64,000 nucleotides of DNA, from NCBI RefSeq assembly GCF_900156505.1, contig NZ_FTPR01000001.1, positions 124,001 to 188,000 of the forward strand, given 5' to 3'. Position 1 is the stretch's first letter. Every line of letters starts with the position of its first letter. A program made the translations under genes and the position numbers. Origin of the DNA: Yoonia rosea. Lineage in GTDB: Bacteria; Pseudomonadota; Alphaproteobacteria; Rhodobacterales; Rhodobacteraceae. Shown piece after piece: positions 45,442 to 55,414 of this stretch. The notes beneath the pieces were generated by a model. That model was not told the origin of the DNA and did no database searches. It worked only from the letters and a program-made list of their open reading frames with translations.

Positions 45442-46862
45442 CCCCGCTCTGGACCTCAGCCGAGGCGGCTGCGGCGACGGGTGGGCACGTCACCCAACCA
45501 TGGCAAGCGACAGGCGTTTCGATTGACACGCGAACCTTGCAAAAGGGCGATCTTTTCGTGGCGCTGGCTGATGTGCGCGATGGTCACGATTTCGTCGCGC
45601 AAGCGTTGGAAAAAGGCGCTGCTGCCGCTTTGGTGACGCATGTCCCCGAGGGTGTGGCCGCCGACGCGCCGCTTATGATCGTGCCGGATGTCCTGGATGC
45701 ACTCGGCGCACTGGGTCGCGCCGCCCGTGCGCGCACGGCTGCGAAAGTCGTCGCGATCACCGGCTCTGTCGGCAAGACATCGACCAAAGAGATGTTGCGC
45801 GCTGTGCTGGCGCGCCAAGGCAAATGCCACGCGGCAGAGGCCTCATACAACAACCACTGGGGTGTGCCTCTGACGTTGGCGCGGATGCCCGCCGATACCG
45901 ACTTTGCCGTGATCGAAATCGGGATGAGCAACCCCGGCGAGATCACGCCGCTGTCGCAAATGGCGCGTCCGCATGTGGCGATGGTGACGACAGTGGCCGC
46001 GGCACATCTGGCATCATTTGAAAGCCTTGCAGGAATTGCTGAGGAAAAAGCCTGTATCATGGACGGGCTGGAGACGGGTGGTATTGCCATCCTGAACGGC
46101 GATATCGAGACCAGCCAGATTTTGCAGGACCGTGCCAAAGCATTGGGGGCCACGCAGGTCCTTTTTGGCGAGACTGCCCCCGACTGGGTGGTCAAAGACG
46201 TGCGCATCGCAGGCGATGTCACGGTCATCACCGCTGTGGGCGATGGCGTGGATTATCTGTTCAAGCTCTCCGTCCCGGGCCGTCACTTTGCGATGAACGC
46301 CGTGGGGGTGCTTGCTGCGGCAGAGGCGCTCGGGGCCGATCCGGTGGCGGCGTCACTTGATATCGCCGCTTGGGTGCCGCCTGCCGGACGGGGCACGCGC
46401 GAAATCATTGTCACAGATATGGCCAATGACGGCGAAAGCCTCGAGTTGCTCGATGATGCTTTCAACGCGAACCCGACATCGCTTGCCGCGTCACTTGAGG
46501 TGCTCGCGGCGTCCACACCCGCCGATAACGTCGGACGGATTATCAAGGGCCGGCGTGTCGCGATCTTGGGTGATATGCTGGAGCTGGGCGCAGCCGAGGT
46601 CGCAATGCACCGCGACATGGCGCAAAACGAACACCTGAAGTCGCTTGACCTGATCCATTGCGCGGGTCCCTTGATGCGCAACCTCTGGGACGCGTTGCCA
46701 GAAGCCCAACGGGGCCGCTGGGCCGAAACGGCGGCAGAGCTTGTACCGCAAGCGTCGCAACTGGTGGATGCCGGCGATGTTGTGCTGGTCAAAGGCTCAA
46801 AGGGTAGCAAAGTCAGCCTGATTGTTGACGCCATACGAAAACTGGGGCATCGCCGCCTGTAA
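45438..46862 (+). CDS. murF: UDP-MurNAc-pentapeptide synthetase
   Basis: A 474-residue Mur ligase that adds D-Ala-D-Ala to the UDP-MurNAc tripeptide. N-terminal TGVSIDTRTLQKGDLFVALADVRDGHDFV, ATP loop AITGSVGKTSTKEMLR, EASYNNHWGVPLTLARM, and DDAFNANPTSLAASLEVL are family blocks. The ATG at 45438 lies in an ATGA overlap with murE; an in-frame TTG two codons earlier is less likely. mraY follows after 18 bases. Confidence 0.96.
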   Translation: MTPLWTSAEAAAATGGHVTQPWQATGVSIDTRTLQKGDLFVALADVRDGHDFVAQALEKGAAAALVTHVPEGVAADAPLMIVPDVLDALGALGRAARARTAAKVVAITGSVGKTSTKEMLRAVLARQGKCHAAEASYNNHWGVPLTLARMPADTDFAVIEIGMSNPGEITPLSQMARPHVAMVTTVAAAHLASFESLAGIAEEKACIMDGLETGGIAILNGDIETSQILQDRAKALGATQVLFGETAPDWVVKDVRIAGDVTVITAVGDGVDYLFKLSVPGRHFAMNAVGVLAAAEALGADPVAASLDIAAWVPPAGRGTREIIVTDMANDGESLELLDDAFNANPTSLAASLEVLAASTPADNVGRIIKGRRVAILGDMLELGAAEVAMHRDMAQNEHLKSLDLIHCAGPLMRNLWDALPEAQRGRWAETAAELVPQASQLVDAGDVVLVKGSKGSKVSLIVDAIRKLGHRRL

Positions 46863-46880
46863 CAAGATTAAGGTATCAAA

Positions 46881-47963
46881 ATGCTCTATTGGCTCACGGC
46901 ACTTTCGGACGGCGGCGACTTTTTCAACCTGTTCCGCTATATCACGTTCCGCGCAGGTGGCGCGTTCATGACGGCGCTGGTCTTCGGGTTTATCTTTGGG
47001 CCTCCGCTGATCAACGTGCTGCGGCGCAAACAGGGCAAGGGCCAACCGATCCGCGATGACGGCCCCGAAGGACATTTTGCCAAAGCAGGCACACCAACGA
47101 TGGGTGGTTTGCTGATCGTGGGTGCATTGACATTTTCGACCCTGCTTTGGGCGCGGCTGGATAATCCCTTTGTCTGGATGGTCCTTTTTGTGACGCTGTC
47201 CTTTGCGGCCATCGGTTTTGCGGACGACTATGCAAAGGTCTCCAAGCAGAACACCTCGGGGGTATCAGGCAAGGTACGGATTTTGCTGGGAATTTTGATC
47301 GCAGGCATCGCGGGATATTGGGCGGCGGCCTATCATCCCGATGATCTGACCAATCAGCTGGCACTGCCGATTTTCAAAGATACGCTGATCAATCTTGGCA
47401 TTCTCTTCATTCCCTTCGCGATTGTGGTGATTGTCGGGGCGGCCAATGCGGTGAACCTCACCGACGGGCTGGACGGGCTTGCTATCATGCCGGTGATGAT
47501 CGCTGCAGGCACATTTGGCGTGATTGCCTATGCTGTCGGGCGCACCGATTTTACCGAATATCTGGACGTGCATTATGTGCCGCAAACCGGCGAAATCCTG
47601 ATCTTTACCATGGGCCTGATCGGGGGCGGTCTGGGCTTTTTGTGGTACAATGCGCCACCCGCTGCGGTCTTTATGGGCGATACAGGCTCGCTTGCCTTGG
47701 GCGGTGCGCTGGGTGCGATTGCCGTGGCCACCAAGCACGAGATCGTGCTCGCGATTGTTGGCGGGCTTTTTGTGGTCGAGGCGCTCTCGGTTATTATTCA
47801 GGTGCTCTATTTCAAGCGCACCGGGAAGCGCGTGTTCCTGATGGCTCCGATCCACCATCACTATGAGAAGAAAGGCTGGGCCGAGCCGCAGATCGTGATC
47901 CGGTTCTGGATCATCTCGCTGATCCTTGCGATGATTGGCCTTGCGACGCTGAAGGTACGGTAA
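46881..47963 (+). CDS. mraY: Phospho-N-acetylmuramoyl-pentapeptide transferase
   Basis: A 360-residue inner-membrane enzyme with about ten membrane segments that makes lipid I. Signature blocks: [38 protein letters not shown] with the Asp-Asp-Tyr of the active site, [15 protein letters not shown], and [17 protein letters not shown] followed by [26 protein letters not shown], the histidine loop. Length is standard. Its TAA shares a base with the murD ATG. Confidence 0.97.
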   Translation: MLYWLTALSDGGDFFNLFRYITFRAGGAFMTALVFGFIFGPPLINVLRRKQGKGQPIRDDGPEGHFAKAGTPTMGGLLIVGALTFSTLLWARLDNPFVWMVLFVTLSFAAIGFADDYAKVSKQNTSGVSGKVRILLGILIAGIAGYWAAAYHPDDLTNQLALPIFKDTLINLGILFIPFAIVVIVGAANAVNLTDGLDGLAIMPVMIAAGTFGVIAYAVGRTDFTEYLDVHYVPQTGEILIFTMGLIGGGLGFLWYNAPPAAVFMGDTGSLALGGALGAIAVATKHEIVLAIVGGLFVVEALSVIIQVLYFKRTGKRVFLMAPIHHHYEKKGWAEPQIVIRFWIISLILAMIGLATLKVR

Positions 47964-49363
47964 TGATACCTGTTCAGGGATATGCGGGCCAAACCGTTGC
48001 CGTCTTGGGGCTTGGCCGGTCGGGGCGCGCCACAGCGGCGGCTTTGCAAGCGGGCGGTGCACATCCTGTTGTTTGGGATGACAGCGCTGTGGCCCGCGAT
48101 GCGGCAGAGCAAGCCGGTTTTGATCTGCGTGACCTGACCAAGCCGCGTGCGTTTGAAGGCGTGTCTTTGCTGGTTGTCAGCCCCGGTATTCCGCATCTTT
48201 ACCCAACGCCAAACCCTGTGATCGCGGCCGCTTGGGACGCAGACGTGCCGGTAGATAACGACATTGGCCTGTTTTTCCGCTCCTTTGCGACCGCGGAATG
48301 GGAAGAGTTCGATACGATGCCGCGCGTGATTGCCGTGACGGGGTCGAACGGGAAGTCCACGACTTCGGCGTTGATCCACCATATTCTGGTCGAAAACGGC
48401 CGTCCCGCGCAACTCGCAGGCAATATCGGGCGCGGTGTTCTCGATATCGAACCGGCGCATGACGGCGAAGTGGTGGTGCTGGAACTCTCCTCATACCAGA
48501 CCGATCTAGCGCGCAGCCTGACGCCGGATGTCGCGGTTTTCACGAATCTCAGCCCCGATCACCTTGACCGGCACGGCGGGCCGGGTGGCTATTTTGCCGC
48601 CAAGCGTCGGCTATTTGCCGAAGGCGGACCGGATCGCGCGATCATCGGAGTGGATGAGGTCGAAGGGCGCTACATGGCCAATCAGCTGAGCGAAGGTCCG
48701 GGGGATGACCGCGTGATCCGGATTTCCTCGGGCCAGAAGCTGACGGGTGAGGGCTGGAACGTTTTTGCGCGCAAGGGGTTTTTGGCCGAGCACCGCAAAG
48801 GGCGGCAGGTCGGGTCGATTGATTTGCGCGCGATTGCCGGATTGCCGGGCGCGCATAACCATCAAAATGCCTGTGCGGCCTATGCGGCCTGCCGGACTTT
48901 GGGGTTGGGGCCCAAGGGGATCGAAGCTGCGATGCAAAGCTATCCCGGATTGCCACATCGCAGTCAGGTGGTTGCCGTGAAAGATGGCGTCACTTTTGTC
49001 AATGACAGCAAAGCGACGAATGTGGACAGTGCCGCCAAGGCGCTGGCGGCTTTCCCGAAGATCCGCTGGATTTGCGGTGGTTTGCAGAAAGAGGGCGGGC
49101 TTGACGGTCTGCTGCCATATCTGGACCACGTCAGCAAAGCCTATGTCATCGGGCGCGAGGCAGAAGGCTTTGCCCGCCAGTTGACCGGCGCTGATGTCGA
49201 GGTTTGCGGCACGATGGCCACGGCTGTGGCGCAGGCCGCGGCGGATGCCGCGGCCGGGGAGGTCGTACTCTTGGCGCCTGCGGCGGCATCGTTTGATCAG
49301 TATGACAGTTTTGAGCGGCGCGGCGAGGATTTCATCCGCTGTGTGACAGAAGCGGTGGGGTAA
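47963..49363 (+). CDS. murD: UDP-MurNAc-L-alanine:D-glutamate ligase
   Basis: A 466-residue Mur ligase. N-terminal Rossmann-like domain ([22 protein letters not shown]), ATP loop [19 protein letters not shown], central [35 protein letters not shown], and C-terminal [22 protein letters not shown] with [14 protein letters not shown]. It is the last plus-strand gene before an inverted FAD oxidoreductase. The stop codon lies inside a perfect inverted repeat shared with that converging gene. Confidence 0.96.
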   Translation: MIPVQGYAGQTVAVLGLGRSGRATAAALQAGGAHPVVWDDSAVARDAAEQAGFDLRDLTKPRAFEGVSLLVVSPGIPHLYPTPNPVIAAAWDADVPVDNDIGLFFRSFATAEWEEFDTMPRVIAVTGSNGKSTTSALIHHILVENGRPAQLAGNIGRGVLDIEPAHDGEVVVLELSSYQTDLARSLTPDVAVFTNLSPDHLDRHGGPGGYFAAKRRLFAEGGPDRAIIGVDEVEGRYMANQLSEGPGDDRVIRISSGQKLTGEGWNVFARKGFLAEHRKGRQVGSIDLRAIAGLPGAHNHQNACAAYAACRTLGLGPKGIEAAMQSYPGLPHRSQVVAVKDGVTFVNDSKATNVDSAAKALAAFPKIRWICGGLQKEGGLDGLLPYLDHVSKAYVIGREAEGFARQLTGADVEVCGTMATAVAQAAADAAAGEVVLLAPAAASFDQYDSFERRGEDFIRCVTEAVG

Positions 49364-49385
49364 GGTGGATTGAAATCCACCTTAC
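49360..49385. repeat. Perfect 12-base inverted repeat over two converging stop codons
   Basis: GTAAGGTGGATT (49360-49371) and AATCCACCTTAC (49374-49385) with a two-base centre. It contains the TAA of murD and the TAA of the FAD gene. No T tract on either side; it could act as a two-way RNA 3'-end hairpin or a cruciform. Confidence 0.65.
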
Positions 49386-50560
49386 GGGTTGGCAATGGCT
49401 TGCCCAGCCGCCCACCCCGAGGACCATGCCCACTGGAAATTATAGCCGCCCAGCCAGCCGGTGACATCCACGCATTCACCGATAAAATAAAGTCCTGGCA
49501 CTGATTTTGCGGCCATGGTTTTGGACGACAGCGCGTCTGTATCAACGCCGCCCAAAGTCACCTCTGCCGTGCGGTAACCCTCTGATCCGGCAGGCGTCAG
49601 GGTCCAGTCGGCCAATCTGTCACAAAGTGCGGTCAGCTTTGCATCGCTCTGATCGGCGATATTGCCGTCAAGCGGCAACTCTGCCTTGAGGTGATCCACA
49701 AGTCGGGCAGGCAGGTGTTGCGCCAGTACAGTGGTCAGTGCCTTGCGCCCGTCGCTTTGACGCTGGCTTTGCAGGGCGGCCAAAAGATCACCTTTTGGGT
49801 TCAGGTTCACGCAAATTGCCTCGCCCTCGTGCCAATAGGATGAGGCTTGCAATACCGCAGGCCCCGAAAGGCCGCGGTGGGTGAAGAGGATCGCTTCGTC
49901 AAAGCTGGCGTCATTGGCCGATACGCGCGCATGGGTTGCGACACCTGCAAGCGGTTTGAATTTTTCATCCGAGAAAGTCAGCGGCACCAGCCCCGGACGC
50001 GGGTCGATCACGGGCAGGCCGAATTGCGTGGCGATTTGATAGCCCATCCCCGTCGCGCCCATCTTCGGGATGGATTTGCCGCCACAGGCCACGACCAGGT
50101 TGCGCGCGGTCACCGTTTGGCTGCGTCCCTCACGGGTCAGGGTCGCGCGAAAGGCGCTGCCGTCGTGGCTGATCTCGCTCACAGCGGTTTGCAACCAAAG
50201 CTGCGCACCGGCCTTGTCCATTTCGGCACGGAGCATGGCGATAATGTCTTTGGCGCTATTGTCGCAGAAAAGCTGGCCCAGCGTTTTTTCATGCCATGCG
50301 ATCCGGTACTGATCGACCAGCGCAATGAAATCCCACTGCGTATAGCGCCCGAGGGCGGATTTGCAGAAGTGTTTGTTCTGACTGATGAAGTTCTGCGGGC
50401 TGGCGTAGAGGTTCGTGAAATTGCACCGTCCGCCGCCCGAGATCCGGATCTTTTCACCGGCCGCTTTAGCATGATCGACAACGAGCACGCCGGGCCCTGC
50501 GTGGGCCGCGCACATCATGCCTGCAGCACCTGCGCCGATGATCAGAGTTTCAACTTTCAT
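49382..50560 (-). CDS. NAD(P)/FAD-dependent oxidoreductase, HI0933/YhiN (BaiN) family
   Basis: A 392-residue flavoprotein of unknown substrate. FAD is bound by TLIIGAGAAGMMCAAHAG at residues 4-21 and the family segment AAGEKIRISGGGRCNFTNL. The middle has LVVACGGKSIPKMGATGMGYQIA, and the end is GLYFIGECVDVTGWLGGYNFQWAWSSGWAAGQAIA, the usual C-terminal FAD contact. Reported relatives act as flavin-dependent reductases in bile acid metabolism, but this does not carry over. It is inserted in reverse between murD and ftsW, splitting the dcw operon. The ATG at 50560 was chosen from the family start. Confidence 0.93.
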   Translation of the reverse strand: MKVETLIIGAGAAGMMCAAHAGPGVLVVDHAKAAGEKIRISGGGRCNFTNLYASPQNFISQNKHFCKSALGRYTQWDFIALVDQYRIAWHEKTLGQLFCDNSAKDIIAMLRAEMDKAGAQLWLQTAVSEISHDGSAFRATLTREGRSQTVTARNLVVACGGKSIPKMGATGMGYQIATQFGLPVIDPRPGLVPLTFSDEKFKPLAGVATHARVSANDASFDEAILFTHRGLSGPAVLQASSYWHEGEAICVNLNPKGDLLAALQSQRQSDGRKALTTVLAQHLPARLVDHLKAELPLDGNIADQSDAKLTALCDRLADWTLTPAGSEGYRTAEVTLGGVDTDALSSKTMAAKSVPGLYFIGECVDVTGWLGGYNFQWAWSSGWAAGQAIANP

Positions 50561-50590
50561 AGCGGCCCATATGGCGCAAGCGCCGCGGGA

Positions 50591-50613
50591 GATCAAATTC
50601 AGAAAATTTGATC
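50591..50613. repeat. Perfect inverted repeat between the FAD gene and ftsW
   Basis: GATCAAATT (50591-50599) and AATTTGATC (50605-50613), five-base loop, with partly paired GC flanks (CGCC and GGCG). No T tract. It lies in the divergent region holding the promoters of the FAD gene and of ftsW, so an operator is as likely as a hairpin. Confidence 0.5.
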
Positions 50614-50746
50614 ATGCCTCCGGCGGAAGTTTGATCGGACATGGAAAGTGGCAGGGGGCGGTTTTTCAGTGGAATCGTGGTCAATTGACGGTTAAGGTGA
50701 CAGCAGACCCGGCAAACGGGCGATGTAGGCAAATGAGCGGTGATCC

Positions 50747-51916
50747 ATGACGGAAATGGTCTATGGGACGGTCCCGGTGCAATCCGGCGACCCGGTTCTG
50801 CCCCGATGGTGGCGGACGATTGATAAATGGACAATGTCCTGCATCCTGATCCTTTTCGGGATCGGGTTGTTGCTGGGCCTCGCCTCATCGCCGCCGTTGG
50901 CTGACCGAAACGGGCTTGAGCCATTTCACTACGTCACCCGACAGGCCATTTTTGGCGGGATGGCGATGATCGTCATGTTTATCGTGTCGATGATGTCGCC
51001 CACGCTGGTGCGGCGTCTGGCGGTCTTGGGGTTCCTGTGTGCGTTTGTGGCTTTGGCCTTTTTGCCGGTCTTTGGGACCGATTTCGGCAAGGGCGCAACC
51101 CGTTGGTATTCACTGGGCTTTGCGTCGGTGCAGCCGTCCGAGTTTCTCAAACCCGGTTTTGTGGTGATGGCGGCGTGGCTTTTGGCGGCGTCCCAGCAAT
51201 TGGGTGGACCGCCCGGCAAGGCCTATTCTTTTGTGCTGACGATTATGATTGTTTTGATGTTGGCACTGCAGCCCGATTTCGGGCAGGCCGCTTTGATCCT
51301 CTTTGCCTGGGGGGTGATGTATTTCGTGGCCGGTGCGTCAATGTTTTTTCTGATCATTCTGGCCGGTCTGGTCGTGTTTGGTGGAACGGTCGCCTATTCC
51401 TATTCCGAGCACTTTGCCCGTCGTATCGACGGCTTTCTATCGCCTGACCTCGATCCCAATACGCAGTTGGGTTACGCCACAAATGCGATCCGCGAGGGTG
51501 GATTTTTTGGCGTCGGTGTTGGCGAGGGCCAAGTGAAATGGTCGCTGCCTGATGCGCATACCGATTTCATTATCGCGGTCGCTGCCGAGGAATACGGGTT
51601 GATCTGCGTTTTGGTGATTATTGCGCTTTACGCTGTGATTGTGGTGCGCTCTTTGCTGCGGCTGATGAAAGAGCGCGACGTGTTTATCCGTCTTGCGGGC
51701 ACGGGGCTGGTTTGCATCTTCGGGGTGCAGGCGATGATCAACATGGGCGTTGCTGTGCGCTTATTGCCTGCCAAGGGGATGACCCTGCCTTTCGTATCCT
51801 ATGGCGGCTCTTCGCTGATCGCGGGCGGCATTGCTGTCGGGATGCTCTTGGCGTTCACGCGCAGCAGGCCGCAGGGTGAGATGGCTGATATTCTGATGCG
51901 CAGGGCGAACCGCTGA
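50747..51916 (+). CDS. ftsW: Peptidoglycan glycosyltransferase FtsW
   Basis: A 389-residue SEDS protein with about ten membrane segments that polymerises lipid II at the septum with FtsI. Landmarks are [26 protein letters not shown] (the SEDS active region), [36 protein letters not shown] and [31 protein letters not shown]. Start at ATG 50747 after GCGGTGATCC; no strong SD. Since the FAD gene reads the other way, ftsW must have its own promoter in 50561-50746. Confidence 0.96.
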   Translation: MTEMVYGTVPVQSGDPVLPRWWRTIDKWTMSCILILFGIGLLLGLASSPPLADRNGLEPFHYVTRQAIFGGMAMIVMFIVSMMSPTLVRRLAVLGFLCAFVALAFLPVFGTDFGKGATRWYSLGFASVQPSEFLKPGFVVMAAWLLAASQQLGGPPGKAYSFVLTIMIVLMLALQPDFGQAALILFAWGVMYFVAGASMFFLIILAGLVVFGGTVAYSYSEHFARRIDGFLSPDLDPNTQLGYATNAIREGGFFGVGVGEGQVKWSLPDAHTDFIIAVAAEEYGLICVLVIIALYAVIVVRSLLRLMKERDVFIRLAGTGLVCIFGVQAMINMGVAVRLLPAKGMTLPFVSYGGSSLIAGGIAVGMLLAFTRSRPQGEMADILMRRANR

Positions 51917-53010
51917 TGGCGCCGCTTCTGATCATTGCCGCTGGTGGCACGGGCGGGCATATGTTTCCGGCACAGGCCCTCGCTGAAGCGATGCTTGAAA
52001 AAGGCTGGTGTGTGCATCTGTCCACTGATGCGCGCGGCGCGCGGTACACGGGTGGTTTCCCCGATGCGGTCGAGGTCAATGTCGTCGGTAGCGCGACCTT
52101 CGCCCGTGGCGGGATCATGCAAAAGCTGGTGGTGCCGTTGCGTATTGTGGGCGGCATCGCCGCAGCGAAATGGCGGATGCTCCGGGACCGGCCCGCTGTC
52201 GTGGTCGGCTTTGGTGGTTATCCTGCGATTCCCGCGATGACGGCGGCCTGGGCGCTGCGTGTCCCGCGCATGATCCACGAACAAAATGGTGTCTTGGGCC
52301 GCGTGAACCAGCTTTTTGCCAAACGGGTCAACCAGATCGCCTGTGGCACATGGCCGACCGAATTGCCAGGTGCGGTGGAGGGTGTGCACACGGGTAATCC
52401 TGTGCGGGCAGCGATTTTGGAACATACCGGTTCGCCCTATATTCCACCGGGTGATTACCCCATGTCGATCCTTGTCATGGGGGGGTCGCAGGGGGCCCGT
52501 GTCATGTCGGACATCGTCCCGCCTGCCATCACAGCCTTGCCGGAACACATCCGCCGCAATATCCGGGTCAGCCATCAGGCCCGCCCCGAGGATCTTGAGC
52601 GCGTCTCTGCCTATTACGAGGCCGAGTTGATTTCAGCGCAGGTCCAGACATTTTTTGAGGATGTGCCGCGCCGGATGGCGGATGCACAACTGGTGATTTC
52701 CCGCTCGGGGGCTTCAACCGTTGCGGATGTCAGCATCATTGGCCGCCCCGCGATCTGGGTGCCCTATGCCGGTGCAATCCGTGATGAGCAGACCGCAAAT
52801 GCGCGCCAGCTTGTCGAGGCGGGGGCGGCGGTGCTGATGCCTGAGGCGGAATTCGAGGTGGCGGCTTTGACGGCTAAGCTGACCGAGCTGTTGTCCGATG
52901 AGATTGGCATGCTGCAAATGGCTCAAAAGGCACTGGCCTGTGGTGTGCCGGACGCCACGACGCGGCTTGTACAATTGGTTGAAAATCTGGCAGAGGCGGG
53001 AAAGAAATAA
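51916..53010 (+). CDS. murG: UDP-GlcNAc:MurNAc-pentapeptide transferase MurG
   Basis: A 364-residue GT-B enzyme on the cytosolic face of the inner membrane that makes lipid II. Glycine loop [21 protein letters not shown] at 6-26, [51 protein letters not shown], then [15 protein letters not shown] and [24 protein letters not shown] for UDP-GlcNAc. Its start overlaps ftsW and its end overlaps murC by one base each. Confidence 0.97.
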   Translation: MAPLLIIAAGGTGGHMFPAQALAEAMLEKGWCVHLSTDARGARYTGGFPDAVEVNVVGSATFARGGIMQKLVVPLRIVGGIAAAKWRMLRDRPAVVVGFGGYPAIPAMTAAWALRVPRMIHEQNGVLGRVNQLFAKRVNQIACGTWPTELPGAVEGVHTGNPVRAAILEHTGSPYIPPGDYPMSILVMGGSQGARVMSDIVPPAITALPEHIRRNIRVSHQARPEDLERVSAYYEAELISAQVQTFFEDVPRRMADAQLVISRSGASTVADVSIIGRPAIWVPYAGAIRDEQTANARQLVEAGAAVLMPEAEFEVAALTAKLTELLSDEIGMLQMAQKALACGVPDATTRLVQLVENLAEAGKK

Positions 53011-54425
53011 TGGATGGGAACCCTGTGATGAGCGCTGCAACCAAACTGCCACTTGATGTGGGCCCGATCCATTTTGTGGGCATTGGCGGGATCGGGATGT
53101 CCGGCATTGCCGAGGTCTTGCTGAACCACGGCTATACGGTTCAGGGGTCTGATCTGAAGGCATCGAAGATTACGGACCGGCTGAAGTCACTGGGTGCGAT
53201 CATCTTTGAAGGTCAGCGTGCGGATAATCTTGAAGGCGCGGAAGTGGTTGTCATTTCCTCTGCCATCAAACCAGGTAATCCCGAGCTGGATGAGGCCCGT
53301 GCCAAAGGGCTACCTGTGGTGCGCCGCGCCGAAATGCTGGCTGAATTGATGCGCCTCAAATCGAACGTCGCGGTTGCCGGAACCCATGGCAAGACGACGA
53401 CCACCACCATGGTTGCGGCACTTTTGGATGAGGGCGGGATTGATCCGACAGTCATCAATGGCGGCATTATCCATGCCTATGGCTCGAACGCACGTATGGG
53501 GCAGGGCGAGTGGATGGTGGTTGAGGCCGACGAGAGCGACGGGACATTCAACCGTTTGCCCGCGACCATCGCGATTGTCACCAATATCGACCCCGAGCAT
53601 ATGGAACATTGGGGCACCGAAGAGGCGCTGCACAAGGGCTTTTACGACTTTGTCTCGAATATTCCGTTTTATGGGCTGGCGGTATGCTGCACGGACGATG
53701 CCGATGTGCAATCGCTTGTCGGCAAGATTACTGACCGGCGTGTAATTACCTATGGTTTTAACGCACAGGCCGATATCCGTGCAGTGAACCTGACGTATCA
53801 GGCAGGCGTGGCACATTTCGATATCGCGCTTCAGGCCGAAGGTGCGCTGATCGAGGATTGCGAATTGCCAATGCCGGGTGACCATAATGTGTCGAACGCG
53901 TTGTCGGCTGTGGCGGTCGCCCGTCATCTTGGCATGAAGAAAGAGGAAATTCGTGCGGCGCTGAAAGGGTTCAAGGGCGTGAACCGCCGCTTTACCAAAG
54001 TGGGCGAAGTGAATGGCGTGACAATCATTGATGATTACGGTCACCACCCTGTTGAAATCGCCGCTGTGTTGAAAGCTGCGCGTCAGGCCACCGAAGGCCG
54101 CGTGATTGCGGTGCATCAGCCGCATCGCTTTACCCGCCTGTCGCATCACTTTGACGAATTCTGCGCCTGCTTCAACGATGCCGATGTTGTAGGGATCGCC
54201 GAAGTCTTTTCGGCAGGCGAAGCCCCGATTGAAGGCGCGAGCCACCGTGATCTTGTTGCCGGTCTGATCCGCCACGGTCACCGCCACGCGCGCGTGGTGG
54301 AAAGCGAAGATGATCTGGAACGACTGGTGCGCGAGCAGGCAGGGCCGGGTGATATGGTTGTCTGCCTCGGGGCAGGGACGATCAGCACTTGGGCGAATGC
54401 CTTGCCGGCCCGTCTCAAAACGTGA
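53010..54425 (+). CDS. murC: UDP-N-acetylmuramate--L-alanine ligase
   Basis: A 471-residue Mur ligase adding L-Ala to UDP-MurNAc. [23 protein letters not shown] is the N-terminal domain, [18 protein letters not shown] the ATP loop, [11 protein letters not shown] and [20 protein letters not shown] the central and C-terminal blocks. ATG 53010 shares a base with the murG stop and has GGAAAG ahead; ATG 53028 (MSAATKLP) matches the usual N-terminus and is an equal candidate. The final TGA overlaps the GTG of the next gene. Confidence 0.96.
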   Translation: MDGNPVMSAATKLPLDVGPIHFVGIGGIGMSGIAEVLLNHGYTVQGSDLKASKITDRLKSLGAIIFEGQRADNLEGAEVVVISSAIKPGNPELDEARAKGLPVVRRAEMLAELMRLKSNVAVAGTHGKTTTTTMVAALLDEGGIDPTVINGGIIHAYGSNARMGQGEWMVVEADESDGTFNRLPATIAIVTNIDPEHMEHWGTEEALHKGFYDFVSNIPFYGLAVCCTDDADVQSLVGKITDRRVITYGFNAQADIRAVNLTYQAGVAHFDIALQAEGALIEDCELPMPGDHNVSNALSAVAVARHLGMKKEEIRAALKGFKGVNRRFTKVGEVNGVTIIDDYGHHPVEIAAVLKAARQATEGRVIAVHQPHRFTRLSHHFDEFCACFNDADVVGIAEVFSAGEAPIEGASHRDLVAGLIRHGHRHARVVESEDDLERLVREQAGPGDMVVCLGAGTISTWANALPARLKT

Positions 54426-54673
54426 CAGACCCGTTTATTCTGATCGGGCTTTGGGTCGTGCTGGCATTTGCTATGTCGGCATTTCCCTCAAACGACAATC
54501 ATTGGCGGCGGGCTTACGTGCTGCTGGCAATCGGCGTGCCGCTTCTGGTTTGGATTACAATCCAGCACGGGTTTGTCATTGGTTTGCTTGGATTGGTGGT
54601 TGGCGGCCTCGTGCTGCGCTGGCCGGTTTACTATCTGTGGCGCTGGATCAAGAACACCATTGCGAGGTCCTGA
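54422..54673 (+). CDS. DUF2484 family small membrane protein
   Basis: An 83-residue protein with two or three membrane segments ([58 protein letters not shown]). The [12 protein letters not shown] end is the recognisable DUF2484 signature, a family that in Rhodobacterales sits between murC and murB. GTG start in a four-base overlap with murC (GTGA). The function is unknown; position suggests a role at the membrane with cell-wall synthesis. Confidence 0.82.
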   Translation: MTDPFILIGLWVVLAFAMSAFPSNDNHWRRAYVLLAIGVPLLVWITIQHGFVIGLLGLVVGGLVLRWPVYYLWRWIKNTIARS

Positions 54674-54961
54674 GTGACAGATCTGTGGATTTTCCTTCTT
54701 ATGCTGCTCTGCGCGATGATCCCTTTCGCCGCGTTGACACGGTTTATGCGGGCGGGGCAATCCGGTCTGTCACTGAGTATCGTGTCAGCCATCGGTGCTG
54801 TGCTGGTCATTGCAATCTACGCGAGCGGCCGCCCATTTGGCGTTGATCCGGTGCTTGCCATAACTGTCGCCATGCTGGCCTGTGTCCCCGCGCTTCTCGG
54901 CGCTTTGGCAGGGGCGCTTCTGGGCTGGTTGCTGCGGCGTCGGGATGACCGTCGGCCCTAG
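54674..54961 (+). CDS. Hypothetical small membrane protein (dcw insert, first of three related)
   Basis: A 95-residue protein, GTG start immediately after the DUF2484 stop. Three hydrophobic segments (LWIFLLMLLCAMIPFAALT, LSIVSAIGAVLVIAIYASG, VLAITVAMLACVPALLGALAGALLGWLL). It ends with the pattern PALLGALAGALLGWLLRRRDD, which resembles the ends of the two small proteins downstream (GGLIGGLVGWARANQ and [15 protein letters not shown]), though weakly. No function can be assigned. Confidence 0.68.
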   Translation: MTDLWIFLLMLLCAMIPFAALTRFMRAGQSGLSLSIVSAIGAVLVIAIYASGRPFGVDPVLAITVAMLACVPALLGALAGALLGWLLRRRDDRRP

Positions 54962-55010
54962 ACGACGGTTGCGCTCTCGCAAAAAAATTTACATGTGCTT
55001 CTAACAGGTA

Positions 55011-55053
55011 TTGAACATTGTTCACAATTCGCTTATGAATTGAACATCGTTCA
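55011..55053 (+). promoter_or_regulatory. Internal promoter with two flanking TGAAC-N3-GTTCA operators
   Basis: TTGAAC (55011-55016) and TATGAA (55034-55039) are 17 bases apart. TGAACATTGTTCA (55012-55024) overlaps the -35 and TGAACATCGTTCA (55041-55053) lies just past the -10, at the start site. The dyads are 12 of 13 bases identical and 29 bases apart. The pattern is that of a repressor, TetR-like by site form, whose gene is not in the window. It drives the two genes at 55070 and 55411 and probably murB. Confidence 0.6.
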
Positions 55054-55069
55054 TAAATGGAGCAGAATC

Positions 55070-55414
55070 ATGGGTGGCGAAGAAATTGCATTGATCTGGA
55101 TCGGGTGTGGCAGCTTTTTGATCCCGCTGGGTCTGACCTATCTGGCAGGCTTGCGCCAAAGCAAGATGGCACTGGCCGCGATGACCTTCCTTTGGGCGGG
55201 ATTTACAGCGCTCATGTCTTATCAATTGAGCATCACCGGAGGATGGGATGTGCTTCTTTATATTTTTCTGCTGCTTTTTGTCAGTGCACCTTCGGCGGTG
55301 GGCGGATTGATCGGCGGCCTTGTTGGATGGGCCAGAGCAAATCAGGCTAGACCAGAAGAGGCGACACATGCCGAATTGGCCGGCGGTGTTGATGAAAAAG
55401 GGCCAAGGCCATGA
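55070..55414 (+). CDS. Hypothetical small membrane protein (second of three related)
   Basis: A 114-residue protein with three hydrophobic segments (EIALIWIGCGSFLIPLGLTYLAG, MALAAMTFLWAGFTALMSYQL, DVLLYIFLLLFVSAPSAVGGLIGGLVGWA) and a charged cytosolic tail. The block LLYIFLLLFVSAPSAVGGLIGGLVG aligns without gaps with [25 protein letters not shown] of the next gene, so the two are paralogues. ATG 55070 is preceded by GGAG. A repressor-type promoter lies just upstream. It overlaps the next gene by four bases. Not recognised; function unknown. Confidence 0.7.
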   Translation: MGGEEIALIWIGCGSFLIPLGLTYLAGLRQSKMALAAMTFLWAGFTALMSYQLSITGGWDVLLYIFLLLFVSAPSAVGGLIGGLVGWARANQARPEEATHAELAGGVDEKGPRP

